Made by a program: the position numbers and the translations under genes. From CAZVJA01 sp964626885 (GTDB lineage Bacteria; Planctomycetota; Planctomycetia; Planctomycetales; Planctomycetaceae), in NCBI GenBank assembly GCA_964626885.1, contig CAZVJA010000025.1, forward strand, positions 1-39,071: a stretch of 39,071 nucleotides of DNA, in the 5' to 3' direction. Below the pieces are notes generated by a model. The model did no database searches, had not been told where the DNA came from, and saw nothing but the letters and a program-made list of their open reading frames with translations. Below, piece after piece: positions 25,020-34,401 of the stretch. Within the stretch, counting starts at the first letter, position 1, and each line of letters begins with the position of its first letter.

Positions 25020-25928
25020 TCATTTGGCTGATGACGCCAGTAGTATCCTGCGTGTCAGCCAATCGCGCCATTCCTGTTCGAGTGTCGCGACGTTCACCGC
25101 TGGAACGCATTTCGCGAGGGCCGGCTCGGCGCCGATTTGGTCCACATCAGCAACAAACTGCAATAGTCGTGGACCGTCGACCCTCTTTTCCACGGACAAA
25201 AACTCAATCCAAGCCGAGCTTGTCGCATAAAAAACTTCCGCCCGGTCGCGGTCCGCGGGATAGGCTCTGGTCGTTACCAACTCTGACCAGGGGGCAACGG
25301 TTCCACGCTCTACGGCAGCGGCAAGGCGGGAACGAAGTTGCTTTCGACGGTTTTCCGGCTCCGAGAGAATGGCGATCCCTTCATCCGCCCAACGCGGAAT
25401 CTGGCGGTCGCAGAACCGATCGGCCAGAACAATATGAGTCAGCTCGTGCGCGACAATTCCCGTGACACGCTCCGGCTGGTCCACCCGCAGATGCAGATTC
25501 CGCACCCAGACCCGTCCTTCGCCCACCTCCAAGTCGGCATGACCGAGCATCTCAGCGGGAAAACCTGTCAATTGCTGGTAGTGTGCCCCAGAGGCGTAGC
25601 AGTAGACGTTACATTTCACAGGCCAGTTTTCGGCTTGGGTGACACCCAGCCATCGTTCCCGTATCCGATGGCGGTGCTGCTCACATTGCGTCACCAGTTC
25701 TTTGACAGAAGAAAACCCGACGGTAGGATGAATCCGAAAGTTCTGGGATTCAAATACTTGCGCATTTGACGAACGATGAACCTGATAGCAACAGCAGATG
25801 TCGGACTGGCAGTGACAATTGTGCTTTGACGGTGCTTGGCCAAGCAGGCGACCGGAAAACCCAACACTCCAGACGAAAACAGCTATCCCCAGAACACGAC
25901 AACAGCGTATTATTTGTTGAAGAACCAT
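25020..25928 (-). CDS. Secreted HExxH peptidase-like protein
   Basis: From ATG 25928 the protein has 302 residues and starts with a signal sequence (VLGIAVFVWSVGFSG, cleavage near LLGQA). A Cys-rich stretch follows (KHNCHCQSDICCCYQ). The catalytic-looking part is GIVAHELTHIVLADRF, then IPRWADEGIAILSE. HELTH gives the two His ligands and Glu, and the downstream Glu of ADEGIA is the expected third ligand of gluzincins (peptidase MA-like arrangement). The C-terminus carries EVFYATSSAWIEFL and a final basic helix. It would act outside the cytoplasmic membrane. The upstream in-frame extension to 26093 is basic and not family-like. Substrate unknown. It is convergent with the secreted protein gene. 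Confidence 0.75.
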   Translation of the reverse strand: MVLQQIIRCCRVLGIAVFVWSVGFSGRLLGQAPSKHNCHCQSDICCCYQVHRSSNAQVFESQNFRIHPTVGFSSVKELVTQCEQHRHRIRERWLGVTQAENWPVKCNVYCYASGAHYQQLTGFPAEMLGHADLEVGEGRVWVRNLHLRVDQPERVTGIVAHELTHIVLADRFCDRQIPRWADEGIAILSEPENRRKQLRSRLAAAVERGTVAPWSELVTTRAYPADRDRAEVFYATSSAWIEFLSVEKRVDGPRLLQFVADVDQIGAEPALAKCVPAVNVATLEQEWRDWLTRRILLASSAK

Positions 25929-26188
25929 CCTAAGGATGCTTCCACGAAACGCAGTGTGGCAAAGCAGTGGTTTCCGGCGGGAAAGGCGCCGACGTTTCCC
26001 GGTAGACGTTGCAAAGCCGATACCACAATTGTGATTAAGCGCAAGATTTTGTGGTTCAGTTACTTGCGCCCAACTGCGGCGGCATGCCCTCATTCAAGTG
26101 CTCAGGGGAACGGCACGTTTGCTCACACATCCGGCAGCGTTCTTAGGGTGGTCGTGACAAAACCAACGACTTAACCTGAGGTATGGCC

Positions 26189-26536
26189 ATGATGCATTTG
26201 ACAAAAACGGTGATTCTCGGATCGGCGTTCGTTGTCGGATCGATCGCTGCGACCGCCGATGCTCACGGATGCGGTTGTACGTGCTGTTGTCCGCCTCCCG
26301 CATGTTGCCAAGCGCCTGCGGCGATGGTTCCCGCGGCACCTGCTCCGCCAAAAGACGTGGCTCCGGCGCCGCCACAAGCCGCAAATGGAGGACGAACGCG
26401 CTATCAAAGCGCCTATCAGCCTGCTGGGGAAATGCAGAGCATCGTCATTACGCCCCGACATAGTCGGCCGGGTGCTTACGGTGCTCCGGACGGGCAACGA
26501 ACTTGGAAACCAGGATCGTATGATCCTGGCCGCTGA
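26189..26536 (+). CDS. Small secreted Cys/Pro-rich protein
   Basis: The protein has 115 residues. A signal peptide (MMHLTKTVILGSAFVVGSIA, cleavage near TADA) is followed by HGCGCTCCCPPPACCQ, which contains seven cysteines in 16 residues, then an Ala/Pro-rich stretch and a polar tail rich in Tyr, Arg and Gly. ATG 26189 is preferred over 26183 because GAGG at 26178-26181 then has a seven-base spacing. The cysteine cluster could bind metal or crosslink by disulfides in the periplasm or wall. I recognise no domain. It has a bidirectional terminator just after. Confidence 0.7.
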   Translation: MMHLTKTVILGSAFVVGSIAATADAHGCGCTCCCPPPACCQAPAAMVPAAPAPPKDVAPAPPQAANGGRTRYQSAYQPAGEMQSIVITPRHSRPGAYGAPDGQRTWKPGSYDPGR

Positions 26537-26593
26537 AACATGAGTGGTAGAGTTGCTTCTAGAAAGCGGCTGAATGCATGATTGCCGAATAGA

Positions 26594-26624
26594 GAAGCCC
26601 ACCGAGAGAGGTCTCAGTGGGCTT
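26594..26624. terminator. Bidirectional stem-loop terminator
   Basis: GAAGCCCAC and GTGGGCTTC pair, and inner GAGA/TCTC extends the stem with one mismatch, around a four-base loop. It sits between the converging small secreted protein gene and the EF-G-like gene. The T tract is weak on both strands, but position and 13-pair stem argue for a shared terminator. Confidence 0.65.
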
Positions 26625-26652
26625 CGTTCCATTCGCTGGGAATCGAAAACGC

Positions 26653-28770
26653 TTACTCTTCTTCCTCGGCTTTCATGTGTGTCGCTGCGGCGACGATTTT
26701 TGCCTGCTCATTAGGGGGCACCATTTCATAATGGCTCAAATCCATCGTGAAAGAGCCTTGCCCCCCCGTCATGCTCGATAGACTGCGGGCGTAGGTCATC
26801 ATTTCCGCCAGCGGAACCTTGGCATGAATGACCTGAAATCCACCCGGAAGCCCATCCATCCCCTCGACACGTCCCCGTCGACCGTTTAAGTCGCTGGTAA
26901 TGTCTCCGAGTTTTTCGCCGGGAACGGTGATCTCGGCGTTGACGATCGGTTCCAGCAACACCGGCTTCGCTTCGTTAAACACATTCCGGAAGCACATGCG
27001 GGCAGCGGTGCGAAACGCCGTTTCGTTGCTGTCTACCGGGTGATCCTTGCCGAAGAAAAGTTCGCACGAGACATCCTGCACGTGGTAGCCTGCGAGCACG
27101 CCCATTTCCATCCGCTCTTTGATGCCCTTCTCGACCGCGGGAATGAAATTGTTGGGAACCGAGCCGCCGGTGACACGATCGACGAAGGCGTAGTTCAGGG
27201 CCGGGTCGTAGTGATACGCCCGCATGTTCGGGAAGCGATCTTTGACGAAATACTCCTCAGGCTTGATGCCGTGCGGAACCGGTGCGATGCGAAAATGAAC
27301 TTCCGCAAACTGCCCCGAGCCTCCCGATTGCTTCTTATGCCGATAATGCCCTTCGGCATGCCCTGCGACGGTCTCGCGATACGGAATTTTCGGCTGGTGC
27401 GTGACCATCTCTACCTTGTCGCGATGGTGAATCCGTTCTTGCACGACGAGCAGGTGCAATTCGCTCATCCCCCGCATGACCATTTCTTTCGTCTGCGAAT
27501 CGCGCGTGATGGCAAAGGTCTGATCTTCATCGGCGATCTTCTGCAATGCGCCGGAAATTTTCTGCTGATCGGCGCGGCTCTTCGGCTCGACAGCCAGGCC
27601 AATCATCGGCGTGGGGAATGTCAGAGGAGGCAGCGTGAACGTGCCAGCATCCTTGGTGATCGTGTCGCCAACGCCGATTTCTTCCATCTTCACGAGCACG
27701 ATGATGTCGCCGGCAGAAGCCTCGTCAACATTGTTGTGACCACTCCCCTGCACCTCCATCAATTGGCCGACCTTCAGCCCCTTCGAGGCCCGCGAGGCGT
27801 GGATCGTCATATCTTTTTTGATCGTGCCGGAAATCACTCTCACGAAGTTCATCCGGGCGACAAACGGATCGATGCGGGTCTTGAAGATCTGCGCGACGAG
27901 CGGTGCGTCGGCCGATTGGTTCAGCGTGACCTCCTCGCCCGCAGCGTTCTTTGCCTTGCGTTCCAGATCGGTGGGCGCCAAGGCACACGTTGTCAGTGCG
28001 TCCATGAATTCCGGAACCCCGACTCCCGTCTTTGAACTGATGAATAACACCGGAATCAGCGTCCCGGCAGCGACTGCCTTCGAAAGCCCCGCAGCCACTT
28101 CTTCCGCTGAAAGGGACTGTCCTTCCAGGTACTTTTCCATCAACGCCTCGTCGGCTTCGGCGATGGCATCCATCAACGTCTGGTTCACTTCCTTCGGATC
28201 GGCAGGGACGCCCGCAGGCACCGCGTCCGGCACATTCAGCGTGCTGATGACACCGGTGAAGTTCGGACCGAGACCGACGGGAAGATTCAATGGCACGCAC
28301 GCGGGACCGAACGTTTGCTGCAAGATCGTCATCAGGTTGCCGTAGTTGATGTTCTCGAGATCGCACTTGTTAACGAGCACCATCCGTCCCAAGCCGGCGT
28401 TGCCGGCGAGGTTAAACACGCGGCGCGTGTTGACTTCAATTCCCGCCGATGCGCTCAACGTAACGACCGCGGTCTCGACGGCGCGCAACGCACCAATCAC
28501 CTGCCCGATGAAATCGGGATATCCCGGCGTATCGATGACGTTGATTCGCTTTCCTTTGTGCTCAAAATGGCCCAGTGCAGATGTAATGGTGAGTTTGCGG
28601 TGCTTTTCGTCCTCGTCGGAGTCGAAGACACTCGTTCCGTCATCGACCGATCCAGCACGGGTGCCAACTCCTGCCTTAAAGAGCATCAGGTCTGCCAGCG
28701 TGGTTTTGCCGACTGCCCCGTGACCGACCAACGCCACGTTTCGGATATCCGCGACTTGATGTTTCGTCAT
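26653..28770 (-). CDS. EF-G-like translational GTPase (non-canonical paralogue)
   Basis: The 705-residue protein has the full EF-G domain order: G domain (about 1-270), beta-barrel domain II, and domains III-V, with SSMTGGQGSFTMDLSHYE near the end. The G1 loop is GHGAVGKTT (16-24) rather than AHIDAGKTT. The usual switch I ERGITI is HRKLTI (57-62). The catalytic histidine of DTPGH is tyrosine in DTPGYPDF (80-87), and G4 is NKCD (134-137). These are marks of the divergent EF-G2/EF-G-like subfamily (as in actinobacterial FusA2), not of the canonical elongation factor. Planctomycetes carry several EF-G paralogues; this one may have altered or conditional GTPase activity. It is monocistronic here, with no rpsL-rpsG-tuf neighbours. 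Confidence 0.9.
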   Translation of the reverse strand: MTKHQVADIRNVALVGHGAVGKTTLADLMLFKAGVGTRAGSVDDGTSVFDSDEDEKHRKLTITSALGHFEHKGKRINVIDTPGYPDFIGQVIGALRAVETAVVTLSASAGIEVNTRRVFNLAGNAGLGRMVLVNKCDLENINYGNLMTILQQTFGPACVPLNLPVGLGPNFTGVISTLNVPDAVPAGVPADPKEVNQTLMDAIAEADEALMEKYLEGQSLSAEEVAAGLSKAVAAGTLIPVLFISSKTGVGVPEFMDALTTCALAPTDLERKAKNAAGEEVTLNQSADAPLVAQIFKTRIDPFVARMNFVRVISGTIKKDMTIHASRASKGLKVGQLMEVQGSGHNNVDEASAGDIIVLVKMEEIGVGDTITKDAGTFTLPPLTFPTPMIGLAVEPKSRADQQKISGALQKIADEDQTFAITRDSQTKEMVMRGMSELHLLVVQERIHHRDKVEMVTHQPKIPYRETVAGHAEGHYRHKKQSGGSGQFAEVHFRIAPVPHGIKPEEYFVKDRFPNMRAYHYDPALNYAFVDRVTGGSVPNNFIPAVEKGIKERMEMGVLAGYHVQDVSCELFFGKDHPVDSNETAFRTAARMCFRNVFNEAKPVLLEPIVNAEITVPGEKLGDITSDLNGRRGRVEGMDGLPGGFQVIHAKVPLAEMMTYARSLSSMTGGQGSFTMDLSHYEMVPPNEQAKIVAAATHMKAEEEE

Positions 28771-29039
28771 TGCTGCTTCGGGTTCCTTTCCACGAAAGAC
28801 CGGACGCGTGAATTCGTTTCAGTGGATGTCGTTCGCCCGCGAAGCGCGGTCTGGGGATGTGATCGACTCGCCCGCGCAGCGAGCAACTCTAAATTTTATG
28901 GAATCTTAACCTGATAAGCCAGCAGTTTCCGGCGCGAATCGTTTCGTCGGCAAACGGTGGCGGCTGTGCGGAGTTTCAGCTCGGAGAATGAGATTGGGTA
29001 GGGTGGGAATTTGTTCCGAGCATTCCGCATTGAGAGAGT

Positions 29040-29056
29040 TCCCGGTATCGCCGGGA
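29040..29056 (-). terminator. Short GC-rich stem-loop after the membrane gene
   Basis: TCCCGG and CCGGGA form a six-pair stem with a five-base loop, 15 bp beyond the stop of the membrane protein gene. There is no clear T tract, so this may be a weak or partial terminator. The rest of the 28771-29071 gap holds nothing I can recognise beyond presumed promoter sequence for the EF-G-like gene. Confidence 0.35.
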
Positions 29057-29071
29057 TAAGCCGAAGCTCCA

Positions 29072-30358
29072 TCAGAACGGAACCGGCAGCATGAATGCGT
29101 GATGTTCGAACAGCACCCGCTTGCCATGTTCGCCGATGAACTGAGTAAAGAAGAGTAGAAACACGTACAGTCCGACCAGTGGCACCATCAGGATTCGCGC
29201 CGAAAGCCGCCAGACAAATCGGGCCGGGTGTTCCGTTCGAGCAGCGCGGCTGTATGCCCAACCGGTAACGATTCGTGCCGGAAACATACTCATAAGAAAC
29301 ACGAGTGTGATAAACCACATCGCGTCATTTGGAACTAGCGCGATCTTCAGCAGGTAGAGCGGAAGGGCGAGCAGATAGACCAATACAACCGCCAGCAGCC
29401 ACGAAAACGGCGCTCGTCCAGATAACTGGCGGATAGTTCGCAACTCGAATCCCGCTCGGAAGCGATCCTCAGCAGCATAACGAGCCTGAAGAAAAGGCAA
29501 CCAGCAAAAGACAGCGAACAGCCAGAGTCCACCGATGACCGTTACCAGGAAAGGGCCTCCTTCTGTCTTATCGGCCGCCGCGAATAATGCCGTCGGGAGG
29601 ACCAACCAGATAAATGCGACGATGAAACCGCGTATTCCCAGCGAAAAATGATGGTGCAGGCGCAAATCGGCCACGAATGCGCGAATTGCCGACGCGGCAC
29701 GATCGAGGTAATCCCCTTCACGCAGCCTCGCGATCATCCAGCGGATGTTCTTGATCGGTCGCAGGAAAGTCCAAAAACCTCCGCCGCGTGCCAATGCCAG
29801 CAGCAGATGAATTGCCACGACGACGGCAAACCCTCGTGTCACAGTTGCAAGAAACTTTGTCGATTCGCTCGTGGGGTCGATCAACCGAGCATCGATTGTC
29901 ATGTCCGCTAGTAGTCGCAACGGCAGAATCCAGATCCAGACGCCGAGCACGATCGACCCGATTTGCGGCGCTCGACCCAACAGAGGAAACGCTTGCCGCA
30001 ATCGGCCTGTCCGGGCGACTCGCCCCTCCGCCTCCAGCAGATAGCCGAGCACGACAAAATTCACAATCGGAACTGCCGCCAGCAAAGCCAGTACCAGTAC
30101 CAGGCTCACGATTCCCAGGCCGGCCCGGGCCAGCCACGCCGTCGCTTGGAATGGGTGCCGCCATGGAATGGGAATTCGTTCCATCTCCGCGGAAGAAATC
30201 GGCTTCGAAGCAGTGTCTGATTCCGCGAGTTGTTGGGAAGGACTGTCGTCAACTAGAGAGTCGGAAATCTCGATGACAAGGTCTGGAACTTCGGCTGCAT
30301 CGGAGCCGACACTTTTTGACACAGGCTGAGCAGTCGTTGATCTCGAGATTGGATTCAT
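29072..30358 (-). CDS. Polytopic membrane protein of unknown function
   Basis: From ATG 30358 the protein has 428 residues. The first 75 are polar and acidic. They are followed by about six to seven hydrophobic helices, including LGIVSLVLVLALLAAVPIVN, IGSIVLGVWIWILPLRLL, GFIVAFIWLVLPTALFAA, FSWLLAVVLVYLLALPLYLL and MVPLVGLYVFLLFFTQFIG. The loop YLLEAEGRVARTGRLRQAFP between early helices, with the pattern Glu-Gly-Arg-xx-Arg, looks conserved. It resembles planctomycete DUF4013-like membrane proteins, but I cannot confirm it. The frame running up to 30727 would need an extension that overlaps the divergent gene and lacks support. It is divergent from the DUF1549 gene. Confidence 0.75.
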   Translation of the reverse strand: MNPISRSTTAQPVSKSVGSDAAEVPDLVIEISDSLVDDSPSQQLAESDTASKPISSAEMERIPIPWRHPFQATAWLARAGLGIVSLVLVLALLAAVPIVNFVVLGYLLEAEGRVARTGRLRQAFPLLGRAPQIGSIVLGVWIWILPLRLLADMTIDARLIDPTSESTKFLATVTRGFAVVVAIHLLLALARGGGFWTFLRPIKNIRWMIARLREGDYLDRAASAIRAFVADLRLHHHFSLGIRGFIVAFIWLVLPTALFAAADKTEGGPFLVTVIGGLWLFAVFCWLPFLQARYAAEDRFRAGFELRTIRQLSGRAPFSWLLAVVLVYLLALPLYLLKIALVPNDAMWFITLVFLMSMFPARIVTGWAYSRAARTEHPARFVWRLSARILMVPLVGLYVFLLFFTQFIGEHGKRVLFEHHAFMLPVPF

Positions 30359-30600
30359 GCTTGGTCCAGGGCCGTCACGAGAGCTTGGGCCGAGAGTCTC
30401 TGGAACGCATCGGAAAAAGCGAGTCCATCTGATGGTACCACGCAGTCGCCGGCTCGGTTTCCACGAATTGACGAAACTCCCGCTTGGACGGCAAGGTATG
30501 ATAGCTTGGAGACGCTTCCCGCGATGCAGTTCTTGCAAGTTCCCAGGGAATTTTTGAATCGCCTGATCCATTGTTCCACGCGTGGCCGGAGTGAATTGCC

Positions 30601-32226
30601 GTGAAGGCACGCATCCAATCGGTCTTGGTTCTGGCGGCGGTCCTGGTGGGGATTGTGGGTATCGTCTCGTGGGCCTCCTCGACAACGCTGCCCACGGAAC
30701 CCATTCCGATCGCCGCCGAGAATTCACGAATTGCCGAGATCACGCCGACTATCTCAAAACTGAATGCGTGGTTCAGCGAACGCTGGCAGGCAGCGCAAGT
30801 CACTCCGGCGGAACTCGCTCCTGATTTGCAAATTCTGCGGCGGATGTCGTTGGCCTTGTGCGGGACGGTTCCGTCGCTGGAAGAGATTCGCCAGTTCGAG
30901 GCTGACTCCGGGCCGCAACGGCTCCTCCGCTGGGCCGATCGCCTGCTCGACGACCCGCGTTACTTCGATTATTTCAGCGATCGACTATCGCGAAGTTTTG
31001 TCGGAGCGGATGAAGGGCAGTTCATCGTATTTCGGCGGGGGCGATTCAATGACTGGTTGGGCGAGCAACTCCGCGCGAATCGGCCTTATGACGCAACCGT
31101 CCGTGAAATGATCTCTCAAACCGGATTGTGGACCGGCAATCCCGCCACGAATTTCATCACTGCCGCGGTCAACGGTGGAAACATCGATGAAAACAAGCTG
31201 GCGGGGCGGAGCGTGCGTGCATTTCTCGGACAGCGAATCGATTGCGCTCAATGCCATGATCATCCCTTTGACCATTGGAAGCAGTCAGAATTCGAGGGCC
31301 TGGCGTCGTGGTTCGGTCAGGCAAAGCTTTCGATCGTCGGTGTGGAAGACAAACCCAATCTCGCGTTTGAAGTGGAAGACCGCAACACGCTGAAGAAACG
31401 GACCGTTATTCCCGGTGTCCCTTTTCATCCGGAATGGCTCCCTTCAGATGGAACACGGCGAGAACAACTGGCCGTCTGGATCACGCATCCCCAAAACCGT
31501 CGATTCGAACGTGCCACCGCAAATCGCGTCTGGGGGCTGCTCTTCGGCAAGCCGTATGTCAGCCCGGTGGATTCCATTCCAGACCCCCCGGAATCGGGCG
31601 AGCCGGACCTGCTCGATTTTCTTGGTACCGATTTTCGTGAGCATGGCTATGACCTGCGCCGACTGATTCTCGCCATCTTGGGATCACGGCCGTTCCAGCT
31701 CGATTCCTCGCATCCCGCCACGGATGCGGAGACCGTCGAAAGGCTTGAAGAGACTTGGGGAGTCTTTCCACTGACCCGTCTGCGGCCGGAGCAGATCATC
31801 GGCTCGATGCTGCAAGCCGCGTCCCTCAAGACGATCGACCAGAATTCGCACCTTATTGTGCGCACGATTCGCTTCTTTCGTGAACGGGATTTCGTCAACG
31901 AATACGGCGACCTGGGTGAAAACGAACTGGAAGAACACCCCGGCACAATTCCTCAAGCCCTGTTGCGGATGAACGGCAATTTTACGAACGACTCGTTGAA
32001 ATCGGGATTTCTGAACTCGTCGGGGCGAATCGCGAACTTCGCCGGTTCCGACGAAACCTGCCTGGAAACCTGCTTTCTGGTCTGCCTGTCGCGCCGTCCG
32101 ACAAGTGAAGAAAAACAGCAAATTCTTCCGCAATTGCAGGCCGCCAAAAAGAAGCAACGTCCACAGGTGGTCGAAGATGTTTACTGGAGTTTATTCAATT
32201 CGCCGGAGTTCTCCTGGAATCATTGA
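30601..32226 (+). CDS. DUF1549/DUF1553 planctomycete protein
   Basis: The 541-residue protein begins with a signal anchor (VLVLAAVLVGIVGIVSWAS) and carries DUF1549 (about 55-260) and DUF1553 (about 285-535). Landmarks are LRRMSLALCGTVPSLEEI, NPATNFITAAVNGGNIDENKLAG, the CxxCH motif in DCAQCHDHPFDHW (Cys215, Cys218, His219), and in DUF1553 the ATANRVWGLLFGKPYVSPVD segment. Many planctomycete relatives also have an N-terminal cytochrome c (PSCyt1) domain; this one does not. Biochemical role is unknown. The GTG start at 30601 has GGAG nine bases upstream. The downstream DUF1501 gene starts 12 bp after the stop, the usual two-gene arrangement. Confidence 0.93.
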   Translation: MKARIQSVLVLAAVLVGIVGIVSWASSTTLPTEPIPIAAENSRIAEITPTISKLNAWFSERWQAAQVTPAELAPDLQILRRMSLALCGTVPSLEEIRQFEADSGPQRLLRWADRLLDDPRYFDYFSDRLSRSFVGADEGQFIVFRRGRFNDWLGEQLRANRPYDATVREMISQTGLWTGNPATNFITAAVNGGNIDENKLAGRSVRAFLGQRIDCAQCHDHPFDHWKQSEFEGLASWFGQAKLSIVGVEDKPNLAFEVEDRNTLKKRTVIPGVPFHPEWLPSDGTRREQLAVWITHPQNRRFERATANRVWGLLFGKPYVSPVDSIPDPPESGEPDLLDFLGTDFREHGYDLRRLILAILGSRPFQLDSSHPATDAETVERLEETWGVFPLTRLRPEQIIGSMLQAASLKTIDQNSHLIVRTIRFFRERDFVNEYGDLGENELEEHPGTIPQALLRMNGNFTNDSLKSGFLNSSGRIANFAGSDETCLETCFLVCLSRRPTSEEKQQILPQLQAAKKKQRPQVVEDVYWSLFNSPEFSWNH

Positions 32227-32237
32227 GCGAGGGGCGC

Positions 32238-33539
32238 ATGTCGATCCCGTTTCCAAATTCGCAGCAGCTCTCCGACACGCGAATTCGTGGCGTGGAACTT
32301 TCCCGTCGTGATTTTCTGCAACTCGCAGCTGCTTTGGGAGTGTCGTTCGCCCTTCCAGGCTTGGAAGGGCGCGCAGCCGACGAGCGGGGGTCGCATCGCA
32401 AAAAATCGCTCATCACGCTCTGGCTCGATGGCGGGCCAAGCCAGCTTGAAACCTGGGATCCCCATCCGGGAGCACTTATCGGCGGCCCGACGAAAGCGAT
32501 CGACACCAAACTTCCGGGATTGCAGATCGCCGATCTTTACCCGCATGTGGCGGAAGAGATTCATCATCTCTCGGTGATCCGGTCGCTGGTTTCCAAAGAG
32601 GGAGACCACGAGCGCGGCACTTACCTGTTGAAGACCGGATTCCGCCCGGAGCCGACACTCAAGCATCCGTCCATCGGTGCGATCCTGGCACGCGAACTTC
32701 CCGACGCGACGATTGAGATTCCGCAGCATGTTTCTCTGGGTGACTCGTTACGGCCGGCGCGCGGAGGGTTTCTCGGGGATGAGTACGATGCTTTCAAAGT
32801 TTTCGATCCCGGCCGCAATTTGCACAACATGCGGGCGCGGGTCCAGGATCAACGCCAAGAGCGCCGACTGGCAAACCTGTCGGTGATCAGCAGCACATTC
32901 CGTCAGGGACGCGGTTTGCAGACCGAGCGAACGCTCCATCAGCACACTGTTGAGCAGGCACTGCGGATGATGTCCTCCGAACAACTCAAGGCGTTCGATA
33001 TCGAGCAGGAGCCGGTCGCGAATCGGACGGCCTACGGCGACACTCCATTCGGCCGGGGCTGCCTCGTGGCGCGCCGGTTAGTCGAAACCGGAGTGCGGGC
33101 CGTCGAAGTCAATCTGAGAGGTTTCGATACCCATGCCAACAATTTCGAGTTTCACAAGAGCAATGCCGCGATTCTCGATCCGCGATTTGCGGCACTCGTT
33201 CGTGATTTGCGGGAGCGCGATCTGCTCGAATCGACGGTTGTTTTGTGCATCGGCGAATTCGGCCGCACGCCAAACATCAATCCGCTCGACGGCCGCGACC
33301 ATTGGCCGACAGGGTTTTCGTGCGTTATCGGCGGCGGCGGCATCCGCGCGGGAGTACTCATCGGTGCTACCGACCCGGATGGGGAAAAGAAAGACCCTGT
33401 TGATCCGGTGGAAGTCGCCGATCTTTCCGCAACAATTCTCAAAGCATTCGGCGTCGATTACGAGCGGGAGAACATCACTCCCATCGGTCGTCCCATGGCC
33501 TACAGCAAGGGAAAACCGTTATCGCGATTACTTGTGTAG
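32238..33539 (+). CDS. DUF1501 protein with Tat signal
   Basis: From ATG 32238 (GAGGGG immediately upstream) the protein has 433 residues. A twin-arginine signal (LSRRDFLQLAAALGVSFALP, Arg23-Arg24) predicts folded export by the Tat path. The DUF1501 domain follows, related to the alkaline-phosphatase/sulfatase fold: LITLWLDGGPSQLETWDPHP, HHLSVIRSLVSKEGDHERGT, FDTHANN and VLCIGEFGRTPNINPLDGRDHWP, with metal-type Asp/His residues. A TTG at 32223 overlapping the previous stop is an alternative start. Its co-occurrence with DUF1549/DUF1553 suggests a joint periplasmic function. Substrate is unknown. Confidence 0.93.
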   Translation: MSIPFPNSQQLSDTRIRGVELSRRDFLQLAAALGVSFALPGLEGRAADERGSHRKKSLITLWLDGGPSQLETWDPHPGALIGGPTKAIDTKLPGLQIADLYPHVAEEIHHLSVIRSLVSKEGDHERGTYLLKTGFRPEPTLKHPSIGAILARELPDATIEIPQHVSLGDSLRPARGGFLGDEYDAFKVFDPGRNLHNMRARVQDQRQERRLANLSVISSTFRQGRGLQTERTLHQHTVEQALRMMSSEQLKAFDIEQEPVANRTAYGDTPFGRGCLVARRLVETGVRAVEVNLRGFDTHANNFEFHKSNAAILDPRFAALVRDLRERDLLESTVVLCIGEFGRTPNINPLDGRDHWPTGFSCVIGGGGIRAGVLIGATDPDGEKKDPVDPVEVADLSATILKAFGVDYERENITPIGRPMAYSKGKPLSRLLV

Positions 33540-33595
33540 CGTAGCGCCGTTTCCCGATGGTGTTTCAGACGGCAACCAAGAGTTAGCTGTGCAAG

Positions 33596-34324
33596 TCACG
33601 ATAACAGTGCCGCCAATAATCCGCTGAGTACGATGCCGTCCCACGTTCCCGCACCGCCGATACTCACCATCCCGGCACCGATCCGTTCGAAGTCGCGCCA
33701 ATGGAGCAAGTCAGCTCCGACCAGCGGGCCGCTGATTCCAATCACGAACGCCGCGGGTGCACGGCAGGTGTCAAACTCGACACCGCGCAACCCGATCCAG
33801 ACAGCTCCCAAAGCGATGAGAGCCGGCAGGAAAACCGGAAGCGCGATCCCGAGCCCTGGAACAAATCGCGCGAGGCGATAGCAGACCGCGACGTTCACCA
33901 CGATGCCCAACGCGGTTATGGTGATTGCCGTCGGCCCTGCTCCGACGATGTAATTCAGCATCCGCACCGCCAGCAGCACGGGGATAATACAGCCGCCGAG
34001 ATTGATGGCGATCACAAGTTCCTGACGCAATCGCTGGTAACTCGGGAATCCAGGAAATCCTCCGATCGAGTCATGGATCGGCATCAAGATTTCATGCCGT
34101 GTCGGCCTGCGAGTGATTGGAACGTTCACCACTGAACCGAGAATCATACCGACTAGCACAAAGACCGCACCCGCCGGGCTGAGGTGCAAATTCTCCAGTG
34201 CGGAATGGGCCAGGTCGACAAAGATCAACGGCATCAGGCACAGGCTGAACAGCATCAGGCTCATTACCAGACAGCCGGCCAACCTCAGGGCGACAAGCGG
34301 ATCGCGCTCGTTGGGATAGAACAT
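33596..34324 (-). CDS. DUF1614 membrane protein
   Basis: The 242-residue protein has about seven hydrophobic helices and matches the DUF1614 family: GMILGSVVNVPITRR, ELVIAINLGGCIIPVLLAV, GLGIALPVFLPALIALG, FVIGISGPLVGADLLH and the ending SIGGAGTWDGIVLSGLLAALL. Function is unknown; the family is found in bacteria and archaea. It follows rtcB by 77 bp on the same strand, probably in one transcript, and converges on the DUF1501 gene. The signature sequence near the C-terminus with conserved Gly-Gly-Ala-Gly-Thr makes the family call fairly firm. Confidence 0.85.
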   Translation of the reverse strand: MFYPNERDPLVALRLAGCLVMSLMLFSLCLMPLIFVDLAHSALENLHLSPAGAVFVLVGMILGSVVNVPITRRPTRHEILMPIHDSIGGFPGFPSYQRLRQELVIAINLGGCIIPVLLAVRMLNYIVGAGPTAITITALGIVVNVAVCYRLARFVPGLGIALPVFLPALIALGAVWIGLRGVEFDTCRAPAAFVIGISGPLVGADLLHWRDFERIGAGMVSIGGAGTWDGIVLSGLLAALLS

Positions 34325-34401
34325 TCCAAGTCCAGTTCAATGCGAGTCGATTTCGAGAAGCTATAGCTTCATTCCGACTCTGTTCCCTTCTCGACCAACT
34401 T

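Noticed and set aside
27040..28035. Plus-strand frame of 331 codons
   Set aside because: Lies opposite the EF-G-like gene and is an effect of its GC-rich third positions.
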